Below, piece by piece: positions 33,634 through 41,588 of a stretch of DNA of 64,000 nt; position 1 is the stretch's first letter; each line of letters starts with the position of its first letter. The notes beneath the pieces were generated by a model. That model worked only from the letters and a program-made list of their open reading frames with translations, searched no databases and had not been told where the DNA came from. The DNA is from Lachnoclostridium sp. An181. GTDB taxonomy: Bacteria; Bacillota; Clostridia; Lachnospirales; Lachnospiraceae. Position numbers and translations under genes: made by a program. The DNA is taken from positions 36,714-100,713 of the forward strand of contig NZ_NFKJ01000011.1 of the NCBI RefSeq assembly GCF_002160325.1, in the 5' to 3' direction.

Positions 33634-34719
33634 ATGGAAGTGGATCATAAAGAGAAAGCGGCCTGTATGAATGCAGGATGCAGTGCAGTATCGTGGGAGA
33701 CAATGGATGGGAAACATTTGTGGGGGAGAAATTTTGATTTTAACCGGCTTGCAAAGGGGACAAATGTCTTTTTCATTCCGGCAAAAACTCCCTATCAAAT
33801 CTGTCCGGAAGAGGAGCCGACGGGGAAAGGGGACAGGGAAAGAAAGACGATATACGGGATCATTGGAATCGGGGTTTCTCTTTCTTTGGATTGTCCCATT
33901 TTTTACGAGGGTATGAATGAAGAGGGGCTTATGGGGGGACAGCTCTACTACCGGGAGTTCGCAGATTTCTCCCGGAAAACAAATGAAGAGCGCACACCGG
34001 TGGCGCCGCCGTTACTGGTAACTTATCTTCTTGCAACCTGCAGGGATGTAGGGGAGGTTGCAAGGGAAATGAAAGAGAATATTCAGCTTGCCATGCAGCC
34101 GATATTTGGCAGCGTTCCACCATTACACTGGATGTTTACAGATAAACAAGGGCGTTCCATTGTAATCGAGTCAAGGAAAGAAGGCCTTTTTCTGTATGAA
34201 GATGCTATGGGTGTGCTGACAAACAGCCCGGGCTATGACTGGCACTGTACAAATTTACTCAATTACATGCACATTCGGGATGAGGACTATGGAAAGAGAG
34301 TGATAAATAGTCATGTACTAAATCCTTGTTTTTCCGGCAGCGGAGCTTTGGGGCTGCCGGGAGATTGTTCGTCTCCGTCCCGGTTTGTCAGGCTTGCATT
34401 TTTAAAGGAATTTATGCAAAAAGGAAGAAATGAGGAAGAAGGGGTTGCAGGTCTCTTTCATATGATGGGCCATGTCTCTTTTCCTGCCGGACTTGTGAAG
34501 GTAGGCCAAATAGGTGAGATTACAGAAATAGAGGAAGGGCTTGTCCCGTATGATTATACAGTTTATACGGCAGTGATGTGTGCAGAGTCTCTGAGTTTTT
34601 ACTGGACAACGTACGAAAACCAACAAATCAGATGCGTGGACATGAGAACGCTTTTGCAGGACAGAAGAAAAAGGGAATTTCCGCTTAAGGAAAAGGCAGA
34701 GTTTTGCCGCCTTTCCTAA
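33634..34719 (+). CDS. Choloylglycine hydrolase / penicillin V acylase family Ntn-hydrolase
   Basis: 361 residues. By alignment to bile salt hydrolase: nucleophile Cys16 (here AGCSAVSW), Arg32 and Asp35 in GRNFDF, Asn in GMNEEGLMGG, Asn in LTNSPGYDW and Arg in SSPSRFVRLAF all sit at the expected relative spacing. Unlike typical BSH the Cys is not residue 2, so a 15-residue leader must be removed to free it, as in some PVA-type members with short propeptides. GGAGGGG six bases before the ATG supports this start; a later Met12 has a poorer site. BSH versus PVA versus N-acyl amide hydrolase activity cannot be told from sequence. Confidence 0.87.
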   Translation: MEVDHKEKAACMNAGCSAVSWETMDGKHLWGRNFDFNRLAKGTNVFFIPAKTPYQICPEEEPTGKGDRERKTIYGIIGIGVSLSLDCPIFYEGMNEEGLMGGQLYYREFADFSRKTNEERTPVAPPLLVTYLLATCRDVGEVAREMKENIQLAMQPIFGSVPPLHWMFTDKQGRSIVIESRKEGLFLYEDAMGVLTNSPGYDWHCTNLLNYMHIRDEDYGKRVINSHVLNPCFSGSGALGLPGDCSSPSRFVRLAFLKEFMQKGRNEEEGVAGLFHMMGHVSFPAGLVKVGQIGEITEIEEGLVPYDYTVYTAVMCAESLSFYWTTYENQQIRCVDMRTLLQDRRKREFPLKEKAEFCRLS

Positions 34720-34879
34720 AAGGTTGGCCAGAATACAGAGAATGTAATAAATTTATCAGATTTCCTTCACAAATCATTAAGAAGCCGGTCACAGTTCCTT
34801 CACAAAAAAAGGGTATAGTATACTTAACAAAGGAAACAAACTCCTTTGTAAAAAATCTTTTTCATAAATACTTTCCTCT

Positions 34880-34906
34880 GCCGGAGCGTGGTGCTCCGGC
34901 TTTTTG
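34880..34906 (+). terminator. Intrinsic terminator before nth
   Basis: GCCGGAGC (34880-34887) pairs with GCTCCGGC (34893-34900), loop GTGGT, followed by TTTTT. It ends the choloylglycine-hydrolase unit, 72 bases before the nth ATG. Confidence 0.85.
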
Positions 34907-34971
34907 TGTGGATGAACAGGATGATCTATGTTAAAATAGGAAAAGAACAAAAAGATAAAGAGGTTGAAATC

Positions 34972-35616
34972 ATGACGAAAGAAAAGCTGACGTTGGAAAT
35001 AATAGAAAGACTTAGAGAGGAGTATCCGGATGCAGATTGTACGCTCGAGTATGAAAAAGACCAGGCATGGAAACTGCTGGTCGGTGTGAGACTGGCCGCA
35101 CAGTGTACGGATGCAAGAGTCAATGTGGTCGTGCAGGACCTGTACGCCAAATATCCGGATGTGAATGCACTTGCAGATGCGGATGTGGACGATATTGAAA
35201 GGATCGTAAGACCATGCGGACTTGGGAAGAGCAAGGCAAGGGATATCAGCGCGTGCATGAAAATTATCCGGGATGAGTATGACGGCATGGTGCCGGATGA
35301 TTTTGACGCGCTTTTAAAACTGCCGGGAGTGGGAAGAAAAAGTGCCAATTTGATCATGGGAGATGTGTTTGGAAAGCCGGCCATTGTGACCGATACGCAC
35401 TGTATCCGCCTTGTAAACCGGATGGGGCTTGTGGACAACATCAAAGAGCCGAAAAAAGTGGAGATGGCACTGTGGAAACTGGTTCCTCCACAGGAGGGCA
35501 GCAATTTTTGCCACAGGCTTGTGTATCATGGAAGAGATGTATGTACAGCAAGGACAACTCCGCACTGTGACAAATGCTGCATTGCGGATATTTGTCCGAA
35601 GATCGGAGTAAAGTAA
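34972..35616 (+). CDS. nth: Endonuclease III (DNA glycosylase/AP lyase)
   Basis: 214 residues: HhH-GPD motif LPGVGRKSAN with catalytic Lys123, Asp141 in VTDTHCIR, and a C-terminal [4Fe-4S] cluster with Cys191, Cys199, Cys202 and Cys208. The first spacing is C-x7-C here, one residue longer than the usual C-x6-C, though the others (x2, x5) are normal. GAGG upstream of the ATG at 34972 is preferred to the longer frame. It removes oxidised pyrimidines in base-excision repair. Monocistronic. Confidence 0.94.
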   Translation: MTKEKLTLEIIERLREEYPDADCTLEYEKDQAWKLLVGVRLAAQCTDARVNVVVQDLYAKYPDVNALADADVDDIERIVRPCGLGKSKARDISACMKIIRDEYDGMVPDDFDALLKLPGVGRKSANLIMGDVFGKPAIVTDTHCIRLVNRMGLVDNIKEPKKVEMALWKLVPPQEGSNFCHRLVYHGRDVCTARTTPHCDKCCIADICPKIGVK

Positions 35617-35630
35617 AAGGACAATGAATT

Positions 35631-35662
35631 AAAAAAGGGGCGGGCACTTTGTGCCAGGCCCC
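35631..35662 (-). terminator. Intrinsic terminator of the TlpA-like/CcdA genes
   Basis: GGGGCGGGCAC (35637-35647) pairs with GTGCCAGGCCCC (35651-35662) with a small bulge; read on the minus strand it ends in CCCCTTTTTT. Plus-strand nth transcripts may stop here too, less efficiently. Confidence 0.75.
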
Positions 35663-36294
35663 TATTCAATCATGCTGATTCCTTTTTCCAAAGTTGCTTT
35701 GTCGATCGCGCCCTGTGCGCCTGTGACTACATTTCCATCTTTGTCAAGAAAATAGGTGGTCGGGAAAGCGGAAACTCCGTACGTGTAGACAGCCTCCTGG
35801 CTGGTGTCATAGTAGACAGGGAAGGTGAATTTTCCTTCCTCAACGTATTTTTTTCCAGCCTCCAGTGTCTCGCCCATAAATCCGACCGTATCCACCATGA
35901 CGAAGGTGATGTCATCTTTTCTGGACTGATATACTTCTTCAAACTCCGGCATTTCCTGTTTGCACGGAGGGCAGTTGCTGTTCCAGAAATTAAGTACGAT
36001 CGGTTTTCCAAAAAGGCTGTGCAAGGATACCTCTTTTCCGGATACATCATATACACTAAAGTCAGGTGCCTGCATGGACGAGGAACCGGCTCCCTCATTG
36101 GAATCGGAAGTATCGTTTGCATTGTCCGTTTGTTCGGATGATGCATTTTTTTTGTCTGTATCCTTCGTTGTATTTGCCTCTTTGAGCACATTTGCCTGCC
36201 CTTTGTCCTTTAATGCCTGGTATGCAATGACACTGCCCGCGATCAGGATAATAAAAACTGCCAGCAGAAGGATAAATTTTTTCTTTGATTTCAT
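35662..36294 (-). CDS. TlpA/ResA-like membrane-anchored thiol-disulfide oxidoreductase
   Basis: 210 residues: N-terminal signal anchor (about 5-26), a Thr/Asn/Ser/Glu-rich linker of roughly 45 residues, and a redoxin domain with NSNCPPCKQEMP (Cys108, Cys111) and cis-Pro in SAFPTTYFLD. GGAGGAG six bases before the ATG at 36294; the longer frame from 36309 starts with TTG inside this ribosome site. Acts on the outer face of the membrane, drawing electrons from the CcdA-like protein encoded just upstream (20 bases). Substrates might be secreted proteins, cytochromes or lantibiotics. Confidence 0.9.
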   Translation of the reverse strand: MKSKKKFILLLAVFIILIAGSVIAYQALKDKGQANVLKEANTTKDTDKKNASSEQTDNANDTSDSNEGAGSSSMQAPDFSVYDVSGKEVSLHSLFGKPIVLNFWNSNCPPCKQEMPEFEEVYQSRKDDITFVMVDTVGFMGETLEAGKKYVEEGKFTFPVYYDTSQEAVYTYGVSAFPTTYFLDKDGNVVTGAQGAIDKATLEKGISMIE

Positions 36295-36314
36295 GATACA
36301 CTCCTCCAAAATTA

Positions 36315-36980
36315 CTATGCTAAGAAAAACAATAATTTGCTAAGCCATCCCGCGGCCATCGCAATGCCGACGATGATGAGAAGAATTCCGCACACTTTGT
36401 TGATCACACCATAATGCTTTTTGATCCAGGTAAATGCGGACTGCAGCTGCTTAAGAAGGATGGCGCTGAAGAAAAACGGCACGCCAAGTCCAAGTGAGTA
36501 AGCGAGTAAAAGCAGCACTCCTTTGAGCACGGAACCCTGCTGGGAGGCAAGCATCAGGGCGGAGCCTAAAAAAGCGCCGACACATGGTGTCCAGCCAATG
36601 GAAAAGATCATGCCAAAGATGATCGCTTTGAGAAAATTCATATTGTGGACATTTGCCTCGTGGTTATTTCCATGGAAAAACGGAAGACGGAAAATGCCAA
36701 GAAAACTAAGCCCGAACAATACAACGATAAGTCCGCTCACAAGATTGACGATCGTCTGGTGAGAGCGCAGCATCATGCCGATACTTCCGGCAAATGCGCC
36801 CATCACGACAAAGGCAATGGTAAAGCCAAGGATAAACCCCGAGGCGTTTATAAGGATGCGCCGTCCCTTTGCATCCGGTTCTCCCCCGGCCAGATAGGAT
36901 ACATAGACCGGGAGCATGGGGAGAAGGCATGGGGAAATGAAGGTGATCATGCCCTCTAAAAAAGTAATCAAAAATTCCAT
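36315..36980 (-). CDS. ccdA: CcdA/DsbD-type thiol-electron carrier across the membrane
   Basis: 221 residues, six TM helices, with the two redox cysteines in FISPCLLPMLPVYVSYLAGG (Cys18) and GWTPCVGAFLGSAL. It carries electrons from cytoplasmic thioredoxin to extracytoplasmic thiol proteins such as the TlpA-like partner downstream. The pair forms a two-gene unit closed by a terminator on the Crp/Fnr side (37062). An anaerobe's use for it is likely reduction of exported thiol proteins or methionine sulfoxide rather than cytochrome c maturation; no ccm/ccs genes are here. Confidence 0.92.
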   Translation of the reverse strand: MEFLITFLEGMITFISPCLLPMLPVYVSYLAGGEPDAKGRRILINASGFILGFTIAFVVMGAFAGSIGMMLRSHQTIVNLVSGLIVVLFGLSFLGIFRLPFFHGNNHEANVHNMNFLKAIIFGMIFSIGWTPCVGAFLGSALMLASQQGSVLKGVLLLLAYSLGLGVPFFFSAILLKQLQSAFTWIKKHYGVINKVCGILLIIVGIAMAAGWLSKLLFFLA

Positions 36981-37061
36981 ATGTCTGCTCCTTTAATTGA
37001 TATCGTAATGTCTATAGATAATCATAAAATCCTGCTTTTGTAAAGTGATGAAATCACAAAA

Positions 37062-37092
37062 ACAGCCGCGGAAAAATCATGGCCGCGGCTGT
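37062..37092 (-). terminator. Intrinsic terminator of the Crp/Fnr gene
   Basis: ACAGCCGCGG (37062-37071) pairs with CCGCGGCTGT (37083-37092); on the minus strand a TTTTG tail follows, three bases after the regulator's stop region. Confidence 0.85.
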
Positions 37093-37094
37093 GG

Positions 37095-37796
37095 TCATTC
37101 AAGAATGCTAAACGGGGAAACGTATTTTCCGGCCTTTTCATATTGCTCCAAAGTCATGGTGATCTTCCCCTTTTCCAGTTTGATGATACCATCGTCTTTC
37201 AGTCTTGCAATCGTACGGTTGATGGTCTTCACAGTGACCCCGATCTCCTCGTACAGTTCCTGTCTTGTAAGAGGCACGGTAATCTGTCCTTTTTGGCGGA
37301 TGCCGTTTGCATTGGCATAGCGTGTGAGAAAATCAAGGAGAAGGAAATGGGGCGGATAAAAAAGTTTTGCCCCGCGGTTGTAGGAGGAGCGGTAGAGTTT
37401 GAAAGCGACTTTGCGGGACACAAGTCTTAAAAAGTGGATGTCCCTGGAAATCCAGTATTCAAAATCTTTTCTGCTCATATAAATGATCGTGCTCTCTGTA
37501 GTCGTCTCAATAGTAACAGAGGTCCTTGGTTTCTCTGCGAGTATAGTCACTTCGCCGATAAAATCAATCGGTTCATTTCTTTCGATCATGAAAACATTTC
37601 CGTTTTCAAATTCATTGATCACCCGGTGTTCTCCGGAAGCAACAATGCCAAAATAGTCCAAAGGCGCGTCTTTTTGGTGGATGATATAGCCTGGCGGATG
37701 TACCTTTACCACGCATCTTTGCCGGATGTCATCCGGCATTGTCTGTATGTACTCTTTAAGTTCCGGCACTTTTTTTAAAACGTCGTCGATCGTCAT
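37095..37796 (-). CDS. Crp/Fnr-family transcriptional regulator
   Basis: 233 residues: N-terminal cyclic-nucleotide-binding-like beta roll (about 20-135; RGD-free, with GYIIHQKDAPLDYFGIVASGEHRV and FIGEVTILAEKPRTSVT), a dimer helix and a C-terminal winged helix with the LTRQELYEEIGVTVKTINRTIARL recognition region (split: LTRQELYEEIGV / TVKTINRTIARL). No N-terminal Cys cluster, so not a classical Fe-S FNR. GAGGAGG seven bases before the ATG at 37796. Divergent from the DUF3100-amidohydrolase operon, which it probably regulates; the effector is unknown. Confidence 0.9.
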   Translation of the reverse strand: MTIDDVLKKVPELKEYIQTMPDDIRQRCVVKVHPPGYIIHQKDAPLDYFGIVASGEHRVINEFENGNVFMIERNEPIDFIGEVTILAEKPRTSVTIETTTESTIIYMSRKDFEYWISRDIHFLRLVSRKVAFKLYRSSYNRGAKLFYPPHFLLLDFLTRYANANGIRQKGQITVPLTRQELYEEIGVTVKTINRTIARLKDDGIIKLEKGKITMTLEQYEKAGKYVSPFSILE

Positions 37797-37935
37797 GAAA
37801 AACCCTCCTCTTTGTTTCAACATTATAATACAAAAAAGGAAAAAAATGTTCAAAATCTTCCCATTTGTCCTTTTTTTCTGTGCCTGTTCCCGGATATAAT
37901 AGGGCGAAAAATGAGAATACGAGGGAGAAAGTAAT

Positions 37936-38772
37936 ATGGAAAAACAATCTTACCCATCACTTGGGGCGCGCGTGAAGAACGAGTACAAAGTTTATATTCT
38001 TGGATTTCTGTTTATTTTGATCGCAGATTCTATCGGACAGATTCAGGTGCCGATGGGACCTGGGACATTTATTTTGTTCCCGATTTTTTATGCGATCATT
38101 CTTGGGATCCTTGTAGGACCGCAGGCTCTTAAGATTTTGAAGAAAAAGGAAGTTAAGGCGGCATCAAGCCTTGTCATTGTCGGAATCTGTCCTTTTATCG
38201 CAAAACTTGGTATCAATGCAGGAGCAAGTCTTGAGACTGTGATCTCAGCAGGGCCGGCGCTTTTGTTTCAGGAAATCGGAAATCTTGGGACCATTTTCCT
38301 GGCCCTTCCGGTTGCACTGCTTTTAGGGCTAAAGAGGGAAGCAGTCGGAGCGACACATTCTATCAACAGGGAGACAAACCTGGCGCTTATCACAGATATG
38401 TATGGCCCTAATTCACCGGAGGCAAGGGGAAGTCTTTCTATCTACATTGTAGGTGGAATGGTGGGAACCATTTATTTTGGATTTTTGACATCAATGGCCG
38501 CGGCAACCGGATTCTTCCACCCGTATGCGCTGGGAATGGCGTCCGGTGTGGGAGCGGGAATCATGATGGCGAGCGCAACGGCATCACTGTCCGCCATCTA
38601 TCCGTCCATGTCTGAACAGATTTCAGCCCTGGCAAGTGCAAGTGAGACATTGTCCGGCATCACGGGAATCTATGTGGCGATCTTTGTGGGGATTCCGCTC
38701 TGCAATAAGCTGTACGATATATTGGAACCAAGGATCGGAAGGCTTGGGAAAAAGAACAAGGAGGAACAATAA
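37936..38772 (+). CDS. DUF3100-like polytopic membrane protein (putative transporter)
   Basis: 278 residues, about eight to nine TM helices starting KVYILGFLFILIADSIGQIQVPMGPGTFILFPIFYAIILGILVGPQ and a conserved polar run SINRETNLALITDMYGP (about 142-158) between helices, as in DUF3100 proteins. The family is uncharacterised. It is the first gene of a tightly packed operon (2-base gap to the next gene). The context, next to an amidohydrolase and a TauE/SafE permease, suggests uptake of a small nitrogenous or sulfur compound; this is inference only. A TATAAT at about 37895 with a poor -35 precedes it. Confidence 0.75.
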   Translation: MEKQSYPSLGARVKNEYKVYILGFLFILIADSIGQIQVPMGPGTFILFPIFYAIILGILVGPQALKILKKKEVKAASSLVIVGICPFIAKLGINAGASLETVISAGPALLFQEIGNLGTIFLALPVALLLGLKREAVGATHSINRETNLALITDMYGPNSPEARGSLSIYIVGGMVGTIYFGFLTSMAAATGFFHPYALGMASGVGAGIMMASATASLSAIYPSMSEQISALASASETLSGITGIYVAIFVGIPLCNKLYDILEPRIGRLGKKNKEEQ

Positions 38773-38774
38773 TC

Positions 38775-39221
38775 ATGAGATATGTAGAATGGATCGTACT
38801 GTTTATTCTGGCAGGACTTGGAATCGCACTTGCAAACTTCGTTGGATTTCAGGTCGGCTTTCTGGAATCCCTCCCTGGGATCCTGGTACTTCTTGTCATC
38901 TCTTTGCTGGCAGTGGTGTGCACAAAAGTGATCCCTTTGAAACTTCCGATCGTGGCGTACTGCTCCATCATCGGCTTGTTGGCAGCATGCCCGATCTCAC
39001 CGATCCGGGAGTTTGTCATTGATGCTGCAGGAAAGATCAATTTCACTGCACCGATCACTTTGGTAGGTGCGTTTGCGGGGATGTCCATCAGCGACCAGAT
39101 TAAGACATTTGTGAAACAGGGTTGGAAAATGATCATCATTGGAATTTTTGTCATGACAGGTACATTTGTGGGTTCTGCCTTGATCTCACAACTTCTTTTG
39201 AAACTGACAGGCACGGTTTAG
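38775..39221 (+). CDS. Small polytopic membrane protein (transporter partner)
   Basis: 148 residues, four to five TM helices (about 5-25, 30-48, 58-75, 92-108 and 118-140), with FAGMSISDQIKTFVKQGWKMIIIG before the last helix. I do not recognise its family, though its size and helix layout resemble the half-sized partners of two-component permeases. The 2-base spacing behind the DUF3100 gene indicates tight coupling, possibly a heteromeric transporter. AAGGAGG lies upstream. Confidence 0.65.
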   Translation: MRYVEWIVLFILAGLGIALANFVGFQVGFLESLPGILVLLVISLLAVVCTKVIPLKLPIVAYCSIIGLLAACPISPIREFVIDAAGKINFTAPITLVGAFAGMSISDQIKTFVKQGWKMIIIGIFVMTGTFVGSALISQLLLKLTGTV

Positions 39222-39240
39222 AGACAGGTGGTGTGTCTTT

Positions 39241-40536
39241 ATGCTAATTAAGAATACAATGATTTTGGATGAAAACCTGAACATTCAGGAGAAAAAAGAT
39301 ATCCGGATCCGGGATGGAAAAATTGCAAAAATCGGGGAACAGCTGTCCTTTGAGGAAAAGGAGGAAGTGCTGGAAGGGAAAGGTTTCCTTTTTATGCCAG
39401 GGCTCATTGACAGCCATATGCACACAGGGCAGCAGCTGCTGCGAGGAAAAGTGCTGGATGAGATGCCGATGATATGGACAAGGGTCATGCTGCCTTTTGA
39501 GAGTACACTGACAGAGGAAAAAATGAGGCTTAGTGCAAAGGTGGCTGCTCTTGAAATGATAAAATCCGGGACCACCGGGTTTGTGGATGCAGGAAGCTAT
39601 TTTATGGAAACAGCGGCAGAGGTTTATGAAAAATCAGGTCTTAGGGGCGCACTGTCCTACTCCACCATGGATCAAAAAGGGCTGCCAAAAAGTATTGAGG
39701 ATAATGCGGACAGTGCCGTGAAAAAAACAGACGAGCTATATGAGAGTGTGCATGGAAGGGGAAATCTGAAAGTGTATTATTCTCTGCGCTCCCTGATATC
39801 CTGCTCAGAAGAGTTGATGGAGAAGGCGGCCATGAGAGCTTTGGAGAAGGAAACCATGCTGCAGGCGCACATGAATGAATATCCGGGGGAAATCAATTAT
39901 TTTCTTGAGCACTATAAGATGAGACCGTATGAATTTTTGGAGAGCAGAAAGCTGTTGGGCGAAAACTTTCTGGGTGCCCACAGTCTCCTTTTATCAGAGG
40001 ATGAGATGGAGATCTTAAAAGAGCGGAAAGTGAAAATTTGTCACTGTCCGTTCAGCAATTGTGGAAAAGCTGCTCCAAAGACGCCGCAGCTGTTGAAAAA
40101 AGGAATTTCCGTAGGCCTTGGGACAGACGGAACCGCGCACGGGGGAATGAGTCTGTGGAATGAGATGAAAATTTTTCGGTCCATTGTGAACCTTGTACAG
40201 GGGGTGCCTCTGGCAGAGCCGAAGATCATGCCGGCAGGGCAGATTTTAAAGATCGTTCTCGAGGGCGGAGCAAAGGCGCTCAACGAAGAAGGCAGTCTCG
40301 GAGTATTGAAAGAGGGCGCAAAAGCGGACATCATTGGGATCCGGCTGATGCAGCCACATCTCCTCCCAAGCGGAAATCTTGTAAACACGCTTGTGGAGAG
40401 CGTAAACGCAGGGGATGTTTCCCACATGATCGTGGGAGGAGAGCTGCTCATGAAGGACAGAAGGGTGCTGACTATGGATGAGGAGGAAATCCTCTTTGAG
40501 GCAGCCAAATATCAGAAGGGAGAACTTGGATGGTAG
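39241..40536 (+). CDS. Amidohydrolase-superfamily deaminase/hydrolase (SsnA / MtaD-like)
   Basis: 431 residues of the ATZ/TRZ-type metal-dependent hydrolases: HMH metal pair at His59/His61 (LIDSHMHTGQQLL), AHMNEYPGE (third His, catalytic Glu), HSLLLSEDE, HCPFSNC and LGTDGTAHGGM with the metal/catalytic Asp. Members hydrolyse guanine, melamine-type triazines, S-adenosylhomocysteine/methylthioadenosine or related amines. The surrounding transporter genes suggest it acts on an imported purine-like or amidine substrate. It overlaps the TauE gene start by 7 bases. The ribosome site is GGTGG, rather weak. Confidence 0.88.
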   Translation: MLIKNTMILDENLNIQEKKDIRIRDGKIAKIGEQLSFEEKEEVLEGKGFLFMPGLIDSHMHTGQQLLRGKVLDEMPMIWTRVMLPFESTLTEEKMRLSAKVAALEMIKSGTTGFVDAGSYFMETAAEVYEKSGLRGALSYSTMDQKGLPKSIEDNADSAVKKTDELYESVHGRGNLKVYYSLRSLISCSEELMEKAAMRALEKETMLQAHMNEYPGEINYFLEHYKMRPYEFLESRKLLGENFLGAHSLLLSEDEMEILKERKVKICHCPFSNCGKAAPKTPQLLKKGISVGLGTDGTAHGGMSLWNEMKIFRSIVNLVQGVPLAEPKIMPAGQILKIVLEGGAKALNEEGSLGVLKEGAKADIIGIRLMQPHLLPSGNLVNTLVESVNAGDVSHMIVGGELLMKDRRVLTMDEEEILFEAAKYQKGELGW

Positions 40537-41285
40537 TGGAGATACTCATTATTGCCGCGGCCAATCTGGTCATCGGAGGACTGATCGGGATGACCGGGAT
40601 CGCCGGTTTTCTTTTGCCTATGCTGTATGCAGGATATCTGCATATGAGCGTGACGGAAAGTCTGGCGCTTAGCTTTTTTGCATTTTTGATTTCAGGAGTG
40701 CTTGGCTCAAGAACTTATTATAAGAAAAAAAACTTGGACATGCCGCTTGCGTGGACATTGAGCGCAGGCAGTTTTTTGGGGGCTTTGCTGGGCGTGTTTT
40801 TGAATGTGCAGATACCGGAGGATAAAGTCAAGATCTTGCTGTACCTGGTGGTTCTGCTCTCAGGAATTTCCATTCTTCTTAGAAAAGAGCCAAATGAAAC
40901 ACGGAAAGAAAAAGGGAATTTATTAAAAAAATATCCGGCAGCAGCAGTGGTATTGGGGGTTCTGACAGGTGCAGTGTGTTCCATGTCAGGTGCAGGGGGG
41001 CCGGTTCTTGTTATGCCGCTCCTTGTGCTGTTCGGAGTAAATGTGCGCATGGCAGTGGGGATTGCCTTGTTTGATTCCATTTTTATTGCCATCCCTGCGG
41101 GCGTGGGATATTTTCTTCAGTGCAAAATGGAAACCCTGCTTGTTCCCCTTCTTGTCTCTGCGCTCGCTCATGGGATCGGCGTGTATGCAGGAAGCAATCA
41201 GGCTGAGAGAATTCACCAGGGAGCACTGAAAAAAGGAATTGCCGTCTTCTCTGTTTTGATAGCAATCTGGAAGTTGATAGGGTAA
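40530..41285 (+). CDS. TauE/SafE-family permease
   Basis: 251 residues, about eight TM helices with the family repeat GGLIGMTGIAGFLLPMLYAGYLHMSVTESLALSFF and, in the second half, VLTGAVCSMSGAGGPVLVMPLLVLFGV. These families export or import sulfonates, sulfite or small organic anions. It begins inside the amidohydrolase stop region, so the two are translationally coupled. It is the last gene of the Crp/Fnr-linked operon, followed by the terminator at 41317. Confidence 0.9.
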   Translation: MVVEILIIAAANLVIGGLIGMTGIAGFLLPMLYAGYLHMSVTESLALSFFAFLISGVLGSRTYYKKKNLDMPLAWTLSAGSFLGALLGVFLNVQIPEDKVKILLYLVVLLSGISILLRKEPNETRKEKGNLLKKYPAAAVVLGVLTGAVCSMSGAGGPVLVMPLLVLFGVNVRMAVGIALFDSIFIAIPAGVGYFLQCKMETLLVPLLVSALAHGIGVYAGSNQAERIHQGALKKGIAVFSVLIAIWKLIG

Positions 41286-41316
41286 AGAAGTAGCTGAATA
41301 TGATAGGTTAAAGCAT

Positions 41317-41378
41317 AGGGCTGTGGCAACGGAATAACTTAGGGCTAAAAAGTGTTCCGGGTCATAGCCCTTTAAAAT
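41317..41378 (+). terminator. Terminator-like hairpin after the TauE/SafE gene
   Basis: AGGGCTGTG (41317-41325) pairs with CATAGCCCT (41363-41371) with one G-U; an inner CGGAA..TTCCG arm adds stability. TTAAAATT follows rather than a clean T-run. Confidence 0.6.
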
Positions 41379-41510
41379 TAAAAAGTGTTTGAAAATAAAA
41401 GACTTTTAGATGCTATAACTTTGAAACAAACAAATGATTGTGCAATAAGAATAAAAACATACAAAAATAATGTGCAAAATGATGAAAAATAAATATAATA
41501 GTTATTTCTA

Positions 41511-41538
41511 TTAACAAATAAAGCGGATGTGTTATAAT
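41511..41538 (+). promoter_or_regulatory. Sigma-A promoter of the giant surface protein gene
   Basis: TTAACA (41511-41516), 16-nt spacer, TATAAT (41533-41538), about 50 bases before the coding start. The rest of 41286-41579 is gene-free. Confidence 0.7.
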
Positions 41539-41588
41539 ATATTCGCCAACAACAAAATGAGGAAGCTACGAAAGGAAAGGTGTATGGA

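Noticed and set aside
34762..34805. Direct repeat TTCCTTCACAAA upstream of nth
   Set aside because: Short, A+T-rich and without relation to a promoter box; not strong enough to call.
41498..41510. ATAGTTATTTCT words shared with 21370 and 63690 as an insertion-sequence end
   Set aside because: The shared word is short and A+T-rich with no flanking similarity.
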